From an uncultured Kangiella sp. (GTDB taxonomy: Bacteria; Pseudomonadota; Gammaproteobacteria; Enterobacterales; Kangiellaceae), in contig CANNCW010000003.1 of NCBI GenBank assembly GCA_947503345.1, positions 1 through 64,000 on the forward strand: a stretch of 64,000 bases of DNA, in the 5' to 3' direction. Each line of letters opens with the position of its first letter. Position 1 is the first letter of the stretch. The notes under the pieces were generated by a model that was not told the origin of the DNA, did not search any database, and worked only from the letters and a program-made list of their open reading frames with translations. Below are positions 46,979 through 56,607 of the stretch, piece after piece. The translations under genes were made by a program, and so were the position numbers.

Positions 46979-48115
46979 CTAGAAGCTGACGCTACCACTT
47001 ACTTTGATGTATTTAGGTGTATCGAAGCTAAAAGGCCTTAAAGCACCTTCATTTAAGTCTCTTTGACCATTATCAGCATGATTAACACCTAGAAGGTTCA
47101 TCAAATCAATTCGAATCACTACTCCTAACTGATCCCAATCGGACTGATATTGAACGCCGATATCCAAGGTGGTTGAATTTAACTGCTCAATATTTGAACT
47201 CGAAAAATCACCAACTTCATAAGAAGACATTTCTTTATGTTCTAAGCCGGCACCTAATGACCATTCACTATTCAGCTCATATTGTCCTTGCAAAGATAGC
47301 TCATTAGATTGTAGCGGCTTAAAAGCAAACTCTGAGGATGATGGCTCCATAAAACTTATAGCACTTTGAGAGGCTTGAGCGCTGATTAATAAGTCATCAC
47401 TGATTTTACGAGAAACTTTAATTTTGATTGCTGATATATCATTCAAAAAGTTTGGCTGAGTTAAGTGATGGTTAAAAGGAGAAAAGTTGACCGTTTCTAA
47501 CCTATTATTCTCACTAAAATCAAAAGAATAGTTATGTTCTTGTATCGCGTTGTTACTATCATTTACTAGTGTTGACAGTTCATTACTCGTTTTTAGATAC
47601 GAAATACTAATTGCCCAACTCTCATTAAGCTTTTGTTCTAAGCCAAGGCCGAATGCTGATTGTGCGACACCATCGGCAAGATCGTCAAAACTAATCGAAA
47701 TAGGAACTTTACGTTCACCATAGTTCACGAAAAAGCGAGAAGTCTGATCTGGCGATACTAAACTAGTTCCTAGCGCCCAATCATAATCTAAAGTCTGTTT
47801 TAACGGATTATTATTTTTAAAACTCCAGTCCGAAGACTCGAGATTCAGTTTGTTTAAATCAAAAGATACCGACCATTGGCCATTAGTTTTATCTATATTG
47901 GTAGACGCCTTTCTAAGTTGAGCAAGCTGTTGGCTAAATTCTTGCTCTATAAAAATCATTGGGGATTCAAACATATTTGGCTCATCAGCCAAACTGTTGT
48001 TCGATAATTGTTCAAATTGATTATGCAAATTCGTGCTGGAACTTTGCTCATTAGCAACAACAGATAAACTATAGGTTGCCAAAACCACAAAAATTATTGC
48101 AAGTATTTTGTTCAT
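46979..48115 (-). CDS. Predicted outer-membrane beta-barrel protein of unknown family
   Basis: The protein has a signal peptide (MNKILAIIFVVLATYSLSVVANEQ) and about 350 residues of alternating amphipathic strands (RFFVNYGERKVPISISF, WAISISYLKT, LLISAQASQS). It ends in KVSGSVSF with the C-terminal Phe of outer-membrane proteins. I do not recognise the family. It is followed in the same direction by the TonB2 operon after about 290 bases, so a link to that system is possible but unproven. ATG 48136 and TTG 48142 are alternative upstream starts. Confidence 0.7.
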   Translation of the reverse strand: MNKILAIIFVVLATYSLSVVANEQSSSTNLHNQFEQLSNNSLADEPNMFESPMIFIEQEFSQQLAQLRKASTNIDKTNGQWSVSFDLNKLNLESSDWSFKNNNPLKQTLDYDWALGTSLVSPDQTSRFFVNYGERKVPISISFDDLADGVAQSAFGLGLEQKLNESWAISISYLKTSNELSTLVNDSNNAIQEHNYSFDFSENNRLETVNFSPFNHHLTQPNFLNDISAIKIKVSRKISDDLLISAQASQSAISFMEPSSSEFAFKPLQSNELSLQGQYELNSEWSLGAGLEHKEMSSYEVGDFSSSNIEQLNSTTLDIGVQYQSDWDQLGVVIRIDLMNLLGVNHADNGQRDLNEGALRPFSFDTPKYIKVSGSVSF

Positions 48116-48440
48116 TTGTTGTTTGTTATTTCCCATAACCAATCGTTAGTGTTTTTAACTCCTTCAACTGAGTAACTCTTGTAATCATTACTCAAGCTCC
48201 ATGTCACGCTAAAAATTTAAAGCGAGATTTCAGTATAGGTAATTAAAATGGGGGTTTCAACAAGATCATGAGCATTTTCACCAATAAAGACAAGTATTTA
48301 CAATTGCTTGACGTTTCAGAAGAAATTAACTCAATAATTATCGTTTTACCTTTAGATTTACTGGCAAATTCTTTGGTTTTCTAGGTGATTTCATAGAAAC
48401 TTGATATGATAAGCCATTGAACCTTAAAGCAATAATAAGC
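48116..48440. promoter_or_regulatory. Divergent intergenic region with a probable sapA promoter
   Basis: This 325-base gap holds no gene I can support. Near its right end TG-A-TATGAT (48402-48410) reads as an extended -10 box 30 bases before the sapA ATG, without a convincing -35. The left part may carry the promoter of the outer-membrane protein gene. No clear operator is visible. Confidence 0.4.
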
Positions 48441-50096
48441 ATGAGTATTGTGTTAAAGAGCCAATTCTCTTTATCAACAGTTGTATCCATTAGTTTGCTA
48501 GCCACCTTACTGGGTTGTGAACCTAGTTATACGTCTGCTTCAAAGTCTTTTAACAACACCTTGGTTTATTGCTCAGAGGGAAGCCCTCAAAGTCTCAACC
48601 CTCAAACCAGCACATCTGGCACAACTGTTGATGCTACTAGTGGCACAATTTTCAACCAGCTCTTGGATTATGAGCCAGGAACCACCAATTTAAGAGCTAG
48701 TTTAGCCACCGATTGGGAAATTGATGACAGTGCCACTCGTTATCGATTCACGATTCGGCAAGGCGTAGCATTCCACTCCAATCAATATTTCAAGCCCACT
48801 CGCTTTTTAAATGCAGATGACATAGTTTTTAGTATTGATCGACAACGCTTAAAGCAACACCCGTTACATCGATTAAATGACAGCGAATACCCTTACTTTA
48901 CTGGGCAAGGACTAAATCAGTTAATTAAAAGCGTAGAAAAAATTAATGATTTCCAAGTTGAAATAATTTTAAAGCGTCCAGAAAGTCCATTTTTATCAAT
49001 AGTGGCTACACCGTTTTTTCCTATCCAATCAAAAGAATATGCTGAAGAATTAACTAAGCTCGGTAAAATAAAACTTTTCGATAAACACCCCATTGGAACT
49101 GGACCCTTTCAATTTTTAGCATATGAAGCCGATTCATATTTAAGATTTAAGCGTTTTGATCAACACTTCGCTTTCCAAAGCGAGTTTGAAGATTTGGTGT
49201 TTTCAATTACACCCGATCCAGCCATGCGGTTTGCCCGATTCTCTGCGGGAGAATGCGACATAATGCGGCACCCTCTTCCAATCCATAACCAGATAGCGAG
49301 TCAAGACAACACCATTACGTCGATTGAGACAGCTGCGTTAAATGTTGCTTATTGGAGCTTCAATACCGAAAAGGCACCTTTAAATAACCTTAAAATTAGG
49401 GAAGCTTTAAATTTAGCTGTAAATCGAAAAGCCATATTACGTTCGGTATACAACAATCAAGCTGTTCTTGCTGAAACTCCTATTGGTCCTGGCTCATGGG
49501 CTTATGATAGCGCTTTAGCCAAAACTCTTTATAATCCTGAAAAAGCAAAACAGCTACTTAGTGAAGCAGGTTATTCAAATGGTTTTGAGCTTGATATTTG
49601 GGCCATGCCTGTGCAAAGAGCTTATAATCCCAATGCTAGAAAAATGGCAGAAATGATACAACAAGACTTGTTGGAGATTGGAGTCAAAGCCAACATAGTT
49701 AGCTACCAATGGGGAACCTTCTTACAAAAAGTTCGTTCAGGACAACATCAATCGGTTTTATTAGGTTGGAGCGCGGATAATGCGGACCCCGATAACTTTC
49801 TAACCCCTCTATTGAGTTGCGCGGCAAGCATGTCTGGGAGTAACAATTCAAGATGGTGCGATCCTACTTTTGATAAAATCATTCTTGATGCAAGAATAGA
49901 AACAGCTCAAGACAAGCGACAACAACTTTATCAAAAAGCTCAAGAAATTTTTTCACAAAAAAAACCTTGGCTTCCAATAGCTCACACGCCTAATCATTTG
50001 TTAATTAATGACTCTATTAAAAATGTTAGCGTTTCTCCTCTTGGTACCATCAGCTTTGAAAGTGTAAGCAAAAAATTGCAAGAGGAGACTCCTTAA
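48441..50096 (+). CDS. sapA: Sap-type peptide-binding lipoprotein (SapA)
   Basis: This is an SBP_bac_5 solute-binding protein (551 residues from ATG 48441). A family-typical opening NTLVYCSEGSPQSLNPQTSTSGTT and the lobe motif LAVNRKAILRSVYN are present. A TTG eight codons upstream is less likely. Unlike enteric SapA it appears to be a lipoprotein (ATLLGC, Cys26 from this start). It should bind peptides for the SapBCDF importer. The stop overlaps the sapB start by one base. Confidence 0.87.
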   Translation: MSIVLKSQFSLSTVVSISLLATLLGCEPSYTSASKSFNNTLVYCSEGSPQSLNPQTSTSGTTVDATSGTIFNQLLDYEPGTTNLRASLATDWEIDDSATRYRFTIRQGVAFHSNQYFKPTRFLNADDIVFSIDRQRLKQHPLHRLNDSEYPYFTGQGLNQLIKSVEKINDFQVEIILKRPESPFLSIVATPFFPIQSKEYAEELTKLGKIKLFDKHPIGTGPFQFLAYEADSYLRFKRFDQHFAFQSEFEDLVFSITPDPAMRFARFSAGECDIMRHPLPIHNQIASQDNTITSIETAALNVAYWSFNTEKAPLNNLKIREALNLAVNRKAILRSVYNNQAVLAETPIGPGSWAYDSALAKTLYNPEKAKQLLSEAGYSNGFELDIWAMPVQRAYNPNARKMAEMIQQDLLEIGVKANIVSYQWGTFLQKVRSGQHQSVLLGWSADNADPDNFLTPLLSCAASMSGSNNSRWCDPTFDKIILDARIETAQDKRQQLYQKAQEIFSQKKPWLPIAHTPNHLLINDSIKNVSVSPLGTISFESVSKKLQEETP

Positions 50097-51058
50097 TGCT
50101 TCTCTCAATTTTACGAACGCTAATTACCGCGTTAATAAGTCTTATTGGCTTAACTATTTTAACTTTTGTTATTAGCCAACAAGACTCTACTCCTTTGCAT
50201 GACTTTCAATCCAACCATTGGTTTGGCCAATATTTTGAATATTTAAGTTTTTTACTAAGCGCCAATTGGGGAGACTCAAACTTGACTGGAGCTCCTGTCT
50301 TAAATGAATTTTTCAAGTATTTTCCAGCTTCACTAGAACTTTTATTTTTCGCTATTTTGATAGTTGTAATTGGCGGCTTAGGCTTTGGTATTTTAGCAGC
50401 TAAAAATCGTGGTAACTGGGTGGATAACTCAGTTATGGGTGCCACATTAGTGGGTTATTCCATACCCATTTTTTGGTGGGGCTTACTACTTGTATTGTTT
50501 TTCTCCTTATTTTTAGGAGTAACGCCTGTCGCTGGAAGAATAGACTATCAGTATTACATCGAGCCCATAAGCCGTTTTATGTTACTGGATACTCTAATAG
50601 GTGAGCATCAATATGGAGGCGCTGCTTTTTTCAGTGCCTTAAATCATTTGATTTTACCAGCAATAACTCTTAGCTGGGTGCCTATGGCTATCATGGCTCG
50701 CATGACTCGCTCATCATTAGTTAATATTCTTAAATTTGAATATATTAGAACTGCTCGCTCCAAAGGGCTGTCTGAAAGTCGAATTATTTGGGTGCATGCA
50801 ATTCGAAATGCGATGCAGTCTTTATTAGCTATTGGCGGACTACAAATCAGCATCTTAATGACTGGACTTATCATCACCGAATATATTTTTGCTTGGCCGG
50901 GTATAGGGCACTGGTTATTAAACTCTGTAGCACGCCAAGACTACCCCAGCATTCAAGGCGGCATTTTAGCGCTCTCAGCAATGGTCATTCTATTTAATTT
51001 GTTAATCGACCTCTTAACAAATTACTTAGATCCTAGAAAACGAAGACCTATTTCTTAG
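50096..51058 (+). CDS. sapB: Peptide ABC transporter permease SapB
   Basis: The 320-residue permease of the DppB class has six helices and the EAA loop (RTARSKGLSESRIIWVHAIRNA, about 222-243). IITEYIFAWPGIGHWLLNSVARQDYP near the C-terminus is typical. Length equals E. coli SapB (321). It is coupled to sapA by a TAATG overlap and precedes sapC by 8 bases. Confidence 0.92.
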   Translation: MLLSILRTLITALISLIGLTILTFVISQQDSTPLHDFQSNHWFGQYFEYLSFLLSANWGDSNLTGAPVLNEFFKYFPASLELLFFAILIVVIGGLGFGILAAKNRGNWVDNSVMGATLVGYSIPIFWWGLLLVLFFSLFLGVTPVAGRIDYQYYIEPISRFMLLDTLIGEHQYGGAAFFSALNHLILPAITLSWVPMAIMARMTRSSLVNILKFEYIRTARSKGLSESRIIWVHAIRNAMQSLLAIGGLQISILMTGLIITEYIFAWPGIGHWLLNSVARQDYPSIQGGILALSAMVILFNLLIDLLTNYLDPRKRRPIS

Positions 51059-51066
51059 GAACGAAT

Positions 51067-51966
51067 ATGAATTACGCTAGAATTAATGGTCTCTCTCACC
51101 GGTTAAAGCTCTTCCAAACTAAACCGTCATGGCAAATGTTTAGTCATAATCATGGAGCTATGTTTGGCGCCTTTATTTTATGTTTATTCATACTGTTTGC
51201 AATTATTGGTCCTTGGTTAGCGCCTTATGATCCTGCTCAACAATTCAGTAATAAAACTTTCCAGCCACCAATTTGGAATCTTGGTGGAAATTTTTCGCAC
51301 TTTTTTGGCACCGATGATCTGGGAAGAGATTTATTATCACGACTTTTGCATGGAGCACGTTTATCTTTATTTCTTTCCTTATTTGTATTGTTCGTTGCAG
51401 CTTCTATTGGAGTAATTATCGGCGCTATTGCTGCTTTTTTACCACCAATATTTAGAAGTGGTTTGATGCGTATCATGGATCTAATTTTATCCTTACCTTC
51501 ACTTTTATTAGCCATAATTGTAGTGGCAATTATAGGTCCGGGAATTAATAATGCTGTTTACGCGGTGATATTAGTTTTAATCCCACAATTCGTGAAAATC
51601 ACTCAAAATAGCATTTCTCAAGAATTGCTCAAAGATTACAGTATGGCTGCAAAACTCGATGGTGCCTCCCACACTCGATTATTGTTTAAGCACATTCGCC
51701 CTAATATTATCCCAGCCATAATTGTGCAACTAACTTTTAGTTTTTCAACAGCTTTACTTGATATCGCAGCGCTAGGCTTTTTAGGGCTAGGGGCACAACC
51801 ACCGCTGGCCGAATGGGGTACCATGTTGGCTCAGTCGCGTGCTTATATACAATACGCTCCTTGGACCATGGCACTACCTGGCTTGGCCATTTTCTTAACC
51901 ATATTGTCAGTTAATTTAGTCGGTGATGGTTTACGCGATGCGCTTGACCCACAAATCAATCAATGA
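51067..51966 (+). CDS. sapC: Peptide ABC transporter permease SapC
   Basis: The 299-residue permease of the DppC class (E. coli SapC 296) has the N-terminal HNHGAMFGAFILCLFILFAIIGPWLAPYDP helix. FGTDDLGRDLLSRLLHGARLSL and the EAA loop (AAKLDGASHTRLLFKHIRPNIIPAI) follow. It forms the channel with SapB. Its stop lies in the sapD Shine-Dalgarno region. Confidence 0.92.
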   Translation: MNYARINGLSHRLKLFQTKPSWQMFSHNHGAMFGAFILCLFILFAIIGPWLAPYDPAQQFSNKTFQPPIWNLGGNFSHFFGTDDLGRDLLSRLLHGARLSLFLSLFVLFVAASIGVIIGAIAAFLPPIFRSGLMRIMDLILSLPSLLLAIIVVAIIGPGINNAVYAVILVLIPQFVKITQNSISQELLKDYSMAAKLDGASHTRLLFKHIRPNIIPAIIVQLTFSFSTALLDIAALGFLGLGAQPPLAEWGTMLAQSRAYIQYAPWTMALPGLAIFLTILSVNLVGDGLRDALDPQINQ

Positions 51967-51975
51967 GGTTTAATT

Positions 51976-52962
51976 TTGAGTTTATTACACATTGAAAACC
52001 TCAGCGTCCACTTTAAAACCGATCATGGATTAGTCACCGCTGTTGATAAATTTAAGATGCGAATTAACCCAGGCCAAGTCATTGGTGTGATTGGAGAGTC
52101 AGGATCAGGTAAGAGTGTTATGGCATTGGCAATAGCTGATTTATTATCACCAACTGCCATTGCCCAAGCTGACTTGTTTACATTAGAAGGTCAAGATCTT
52201 ACTCGTAAGTCGATTAATGAGCGTAAGAAGATTATTACCGATAATGTTTCCATTATTTTTCAAGATCCAACCTCAAGCTTAAACCCTGCTTTAACGATTG
52301 GCTACCAGCTTAGTGAAACGGTACGTTTTCATGGAGGAACCAGCAGCAAGCAATGTCAAGAACGTTCTCTTGAGCTGTTAACTGCCGTTGGTATTCAAAA
52401 CGCAAGGAGACGTTTTAAAGAGTACCCTCATCAACTTTCAGGTGGCTTAAACCAAAGGGTTATGATTGCTATGGCCTTAGCTTGCAATCCAAAGTTACTA
52501 ATTGCAGATGAACCGACCACAGCATTGGATGTTACTGTTCAATCACAAATTCTCGACTTGCTTATGAAGCTTAATGAAGAAAGGGATATGGCTTTAATGT
52601 TGATTACCCACGACTTCTCCATTTTGTCAGAAACCAGCGAAAAAGTTCATGTCATGTATTCAGGTCAGGAAGTTGAATCTGGCCCTACTTATAAACTACT
52701 AACCGAACCCTTTCATCCTTATACAAAAGCTTTACTTGATAGTGTTCCCCACTTTGGGATGCATTATAAAAAGGGTCGTCGCTTATACAATCTTTCTGGC
52801 TCAACTCCACCAATGCGACATTTACCCGTAGGTTGTAACTTGGGGCCTCGATGCCCCTATGCCAGTCGCCAATGTGTAGAAATGCCACAATTAAAGAATC
52901 ATCAAGGTCGACAAGTACGCTGTCACTTTCCACTCATATCTAAAAGTAAACGTGCTGAGTAA
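51976..52962 (+). CDS. sapD: Peptide ABC transporter ATPase SapD
   Basis: This 328-residue ATPase has Walker A GESGSGKS, signature LSGGLNQR and Walker [13 protein letters not shown]. The oligopeptide/dipeptide C-terminal Cys motif is [15 protein letters not shown]. Start is a TTG at 51976, supported by GAGG eight bases upstream and by [15 protein letters not shown]. Enteric SapD also influences potassium uptake through Trk. Confidence 0.92.
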   Translation: MSLLHIENLSVHFKTDHGLVTAVDKFKMRINPGQVIGVIGESGSGKSVMALAIADLLSPTAIAQADLFTLEGQDLTRKSINERKKIITDNVSIIFQDPTSSLNPALTIGYQLSETVRFHGGTSSKQCQERSLELLTAVGIQNARRRFKEYPHQLSGGLNQRVMIAMALACNPKLLIADEPTTALDVTVQSQILDLLMKLNEERDMALMLITHDFSILSETSEKVHVMYSGQEVESGPTYKLLTEPFHPYTKALLDSVPHFGMHYKKGRRLYNLSGSTPPMRHLPVGCNLGPRCPYASRQCVEMPQLKNHQGRQVRCHFPLISKSKRAE

Positions 52963-52967
52963 AAGTT

Positions 52968-53750
52968 ATGGCCAATTTATTTAAAACAAAATTACTAAGA
53001 AAATCTTATAAAGTTTCTAACAACCCCTTCAAAATGGGCAGTCTGGAAGTTTTAAAAGGGGTAAGCTTTTCAATCAATCCCGGTCAAACTTTAGCCGTGG
53101 TTGGTGAATCAGGTTCAGGAAAGTCAACTTTAGCTCGTTTGTTAGTCGGGGCCGAAAAGCCTGATACGGGAGAAATACTATTTAACGGGGAAAATGTTCT
53201 CCAAAATAGAAATTTCCCTTGGTATAAAGAAATTCGCATGATTTTTCAAAATCCAAGAACCTCATTCAATCCACGATTAACTATAGAACAAATATTAGCT
53301 GAACCACTTATAAACGCCGGCGAATTAAATCGTTATCAAATCACAAATAAAATACACCAAGCACTAGAGCGGGTTGGGCTGCGTTCAGAGTACGCCGATC
53401 GTTACCCGCATACTTTCTCGGGTGGTCAAAGACAGCGAATTGCCATTGCAAGGGCATTAATTTTAGATCCAAAAATCATTATTGCTGATGAACCCGTTTC
53501 GGCATTGGACGTATCAGTTCAAGCACAAATCATTAATCTTTTATTGGACTTACAGGAAGAACGTGAACTAGCCTATATTTTCATATCCCATGATTTAGGT
53601 CTCGTTCAGCATTTTAGTGACAAGGTTTTAGTAATGCACAATGGCGTACAAGAAGAATATGGACCTGTAAAAGAAGTCTTTAGCCAACCACAATCCCCTT
53701 ATACACAAAAGTTACTAAAAGCATCAGCAGGTTATAAACGTTCAAGCTAA
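52968..53750 (+). CDS. sapF: Peptide ABC transporter ATPase SapF
   Basis: The 260-residue ATPase has Walker [11 protein letters not shown]-loop MIFQNPRTSFNPR, signature FSGGQRQR and Walker B IIIADEPVSALD. It closes the sapABCDF operon, 5 bases after sapD. It lacks the long Cys-rich tail of SapD. Confidence 0.92.
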   Translation: MANLFKTKLLRKSYKVSNNPFKMGSLEVLKGVSFSINPGQTLAVVGESGSGKSTLARLLVGAEKPDTGEILFNGENVLQNRNFPWYKEIRMIFQNPRTSFNPRLTIEQILAEPLINAGELNRYQITNKIHQALERVGLRSEYADRYPHTFSGGQRQRIAIARALILDPKIIIADEPVSALDVSVQAQIINLLLDLQEERELAYIFISHDLGLVQHFSDKVLVMHNGVQEEYGPVKEVFSQPQSPYTQKLLKASAGYKRSS

Positions 53751-53779
53751 TTTTAACTATTTTTTAATACTCATATAAA

Positions 53780-53802
53780 AAAAGCCCTTCTAACAAGGGC
53801 TT
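53780..53802. terminator. Shared terminator of sapF and ppiD
   Basis: AAGCCCTT (53782-53789) and AAGGGCTT (53795-53802) pair across a 5-base loop. The minus direction has a clear U-run (A7 before the left arm), so it mainly serves ppiD. Confidence 0.75.
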
Positions 53803-53829
53803 CATAAGCTTTTAATATTAGTAATGAGG

Positions 53830-55725
53830 TTATTTAATCTCACTTTTTTCTCTTAACTCAGTAACAATTTTATTAACATCGCTACGAGAGTTTACATTAG
53901 CCAATAAAGATTTTAATTGTTGGATTTTAGCAGAATCGAGTAAATTCAAATCTGGATAATTAACTTTTCGTAATTCAATAATCGCAACATCACCAGAAGA
54001 AAGGTCTTCGATAGAACGTAATGGTTTATCGCCTGACGGGACAACTTGTCTAAATAACAATGATAGAACCTCTGGATTCAAACTTGCGTCGCGAGAACCA
54101 AAGTTAGTACTCTCGACCCAGTTTAACTCTTTTTCCGCGAGTAAATTGTCAACAGTTTCGTCAGCTTCTAAAGCTACTTGAATAGACTCAGCAAAAGTAT
54201 TAGTACTAGTACTTATTTTTTCTTCTGTTAACAAGTTAATAATATCAGCTTCTACTTCCGATAAAGGTTTAATTCCTTCTGCCTTATGCTCATTAACTAC
54301 CAAATAGGCAATACTTTGCTCGCCCATATTGATTTCATCAGAAATTTCTTTTGATTGAATATTTTTAGAATCAAAAGCCTGCTCAATAAACGCAGGGGCA
54401 TTTAATCCAAAAGGTGCTGAGCTTCTATCAAATAGAATAGAAGTTGAGGCTTCCAAGTCGGCTGTTTTTGCTAAATCCTCAATTGTCTCTGTCGTAAAAA
54501 GAGCATCATCTAATAAAGCTTTAGTATTAAAAAATTTGGTTTGTGCTTGCTCATCAGCAATACGTTGCTTAATGTCATCAGCAACTTCAACGAGTGGCTT
54601 AGAATCTCCAGAAGTACGCTTATTCAGTTTAATAATATGATAACCGAAATCAGTTTTAACTAATTCCGACAGTTGACCTTCTTCTGTTAATGCTAACGCT
54701 GCAGTTTCAAATTCAGGGACCCAGCCAGAATTGCCTGCTTGAGCCTCTGTTTGAGGTAAAACACCACCTTCAGCGCCACTAAAAGTGTCACTAGAATGCA
54801 GCTTTGCTAATTCAGAAAAATTAGCCCCCGTTTTTAATTGGCTTAATAAATCGTTAGCTTTTGACTCAGCATCATCTTCTTCATTAGCAATTAAAATATG
54901 AGAAACTTCAATTTGATCTGGAGCTACAAATTCAGACTTATTATTATCATCATTATAAAATGCAGCTACTTGTTCATCAGAAATAGACTCTTTAATTGTA
55001 GAAGCCAACGAATCTTTAGAAAGCAAAACGTACTTAACACTAACTTGCTCAGGTTGAACGAAATCAGCTTGATTAGCATCATAGTAAGATTGCTTCTCAG
55101 CCTCATCAATTACAACACCTTCCGAAAATTTTGATTTTGGAATAGTCAAAACCCTAGCGTCACGCGTCTGCTCTTGCATACGGTAAAATGCTTCAATTTC
55201 TTTGTCAGTAACAAAGCTTGTTTCTGAAATACTTTTATTAAACTGATCACGTACAATTTCGCTTTTAGCAATAGAAAATAAGCGTGCATCACTAATGCCA
55301 TTTTGTGCCATTATGGTTTTAGCTGTATTGGCGTCGTAAACACCACCTAGCTGGAATGCTGGCATACTGTGAATTTGCTTTACAATTTGCTCTTTCGAAG
55401 CCGTTAAACCAGCGTTATTAATGCTATTGGTAAAAACGCGGTCGTTAATTAGCTGGTTACGAATGCTTTCGCGTAACTGTGCTTTACTCGCTTCAGTAGG
55501 ATACAATTGATCAAAATTTGGATTTTGCTGTCTTTGATTGTTAATAACATTATCAATCTCAGCATTGGTAATGTTCACCCCATCAACATTAGCAACAGTT
55601 TCGTTGCCAGGCGTAACTAAATTTGCACCAAAATAACCGGCAAATACGAAAAAGATGATGATGATTGCTAACACCACCTTCATCGCTGGCCCTTCCATTT
55701 TTTGCTGAATTCTTTCTAGCATCAT
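53830..55725 (-). CDS. ppiD: Periplasmic folding chaperone PpiD (SurA/parvulin type)
   Basis: The 631-residue protein (E. coli PpiD 623) has an N-terminal anchor (about 16-34). A SurA-like N domain (VANVDGVNITNAEIDNVI) is followed by a parvulin domain (about 272-375: VSHILIANEE, FGYHIIKLNK) and a long C-terminal chaperone region. It helps newly secreted proteins leave the SecYEG channel. ATG 55725 and 55722 are adjacent alternatives. The position downstream of hupB matches E. coli, but two tRNA genes and a terminator intervene. Confidence 0.93.
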   Translation of the reverse strand: MMLERIQQKMEGPAMKVVLAIIIIFFVFAGYFGANLVTPGNETVANVDGVNITNAEIDNVINNQRQQNPNFDQLYPTEASKAQLRESIRNQLINDRVFTNSINNAGLTASKEQIVKQIHSMPAFQLGGVYDANTAKTIMAQNGISDARLFSIAKSEIVRDQFNKSISETSFVTDKEIEAFYRMQEQTRDARVLTIPKSKFSEGVVIDEAEKQSYYDANQADFVQPEQVSVKYVLLSKDSLASTIKESISDEQVAAFYNDDNNKSEFVAPDQIEVSHILIANEEDDAESKANDLLSQLKTGANFSELAKLHSSDTFSGAEGGVLPQTEAQAGNSGWVPEFETAALALTEEGQLSELVKTDFGYHIIKLNKRTSGDSKPLVEVADDIKQRIADEQAQTKFFNTKALLDDALFTTETIEDLAKTADLEASTSILFDRSSAPFGLNAPAFIEQAFDSKNIQSKEISDEINMGEQSIAYLVVNEHKAEGIKPLSEVEADIINLLTEEKISTSTNTFAESIQVALEADETVDNLLAEKELNWVESTNFGSRDASLNPEVLSLLFRQVVPSGDKPLRSIEDLSSGDVAIIELRKVNYPDLNLLDSAKIQQLKSLLANVNSRSDVNKIVTELREKSEIK

Positions 55726-55858
55726 AGCTATGTACCTACTTCAAAATATAAACGTTAGTTACTCTATTAATATTATAGAGCCATCATCCATCACAGAAAG
55801 TTAAAGGGCGAGAAATTATTTTTAACTTTAGCCATTTAGCTTTGTAGTAAGAATGATA

Positions 55859-55884
55859 AAGAAAACGCGCCAAAGGGCGCGTTT
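55859..55884 (-). terminator. Terminator after the tRNA genes
   Basis: AAACGCGCC (55863-55871) and GGCGCGTTT (55876-55884) pair across AAAG, with T-rich sequence following in the minus direction. It ends the hupB-tRNA transcript before ppiD. Confidence 0.8.
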
Positions 55885-55891
55885 AAAATAA

Positions 55892-55968
55892 TGGCGGAGC
55901 GGACGGGACTCGAACCCGCGACCCCCGGCGTGACAGGCCGGTATTCTAACCAGCTGAACTACCGCTCC
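55892..55968 (-). tRNA. tRNA-Asp (GUC)
   Basis: The 77-base gene includes an encoded CCA. Acceptor GGAGCGG pairs with CCGCTCC, the anticodon stem CCGGC/GCCGG encloses CTGTCAC, and the T arm is GCGGGTTCGAGTCCCGT. Anticodon GTC reads Asp codons. Confidence 0.97.
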
Positions 55969-56057
55969 AGCTAAGTCTTTTAAGTATGTTCAGGGTCACT
56001 TAAAAGACTGACTCTTACCATCATTGAGCTTGAAAAACTAACAATGACAAAGAATCT

Positions 56058-56133
56058 TGGTGGGTGGTACTGGGCTCGAACCAGTGACCCTCGCCTTGTA
56101 AGGGCGATGCTCTCCCAACTGAGCTAACCACCC
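56058..56133 (-). tRNA. tRNA-Val (UAC)
   Basis: The 76-base gene has an encoded CCA. Acceptor GGGTGGT pairs with ACCACCC, the D arm is GCTCAGTTGGGAGAGC, the anticodon loop is CTTACAA and the T arm is ACTGGTTCGAGCCCAGT. It begins 12 bases after the hupB stop. Confidence 0.97.
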
Positions 56134-56145
56134 AGAAAACGGCGG

Positions 56146-56418
56146 CTAGTTTACCGCGTCTTTAAGCGCTTTACCAGCTTTAAATCCAGGAACTTTTGCT
56201 GCCTTAATTTGGATAGTTTCGCCAGTTTGTGGATTACGGCCTGTACGAGCTGCACGCTCTTTTACAGAGAAAGTACCGAAACCAACTAAAGACACAGACT
56301 CACCTTTTTGCAATGACTCAGTCACTGCACCAATCATTGAGTCTAGCGCGCGCCCCGCAGCTGCTTTAGAAATGTCTGATCCTGCTGCGATTGCATCGAT
56401 TAATTCTGATTTGTTCAC
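56146..56418 (-). CDS. hupB: DNA-binding protein HU-beta
   Basis: The 90-residue nucleoid protein begins [25 protein letters not shown]. The DNA-binding arm carries [25 protein letters not shown]. The gene lies between lon and two tRNA genes as the E. coli lon-hupB order predicts. It probably shares a transcript with the tRNAs. Confidence 0.97.
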   Translation of the reverse strand: MNKSELIDAIAAGSDISKAAAGRALDSMIGAVTESLQKGESVSLVGFGTFSVKERAARTGRNPQTGETIQIKAAKVPGFKAGKALKDAVN

Positions 56419-56553
56419 TCTTGTTCCCCTTGATGTATAGAGTTATAAGGAATTTTTTACTATTAAATCCGACTTATTTATGGTCGGTTTTTAATGAGGT
56501 TGTTTGTTATAGCAACTAGCACTTTAAGGTGTCAAGAAAAATCCCTTCAATTC

Positions 56554-56586
56554 GCTCAAAAACCTTTAAATATAAGGCTTTTGAGC
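56554..56586 (-). terminator. Terminator after lon
   Basis: GCTCAAAAACCTT (56554-56566) pairs with AAGGCTTTTGAGC (56574-56586) across a 7-base loop, with one G-U pair in the minus-strand RNA. It lies 22 bases past the lon stop. Confidence 0.6.
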
Positions 56587-56607
56587 AAATTTCAATCACT
56601 TATTTCA

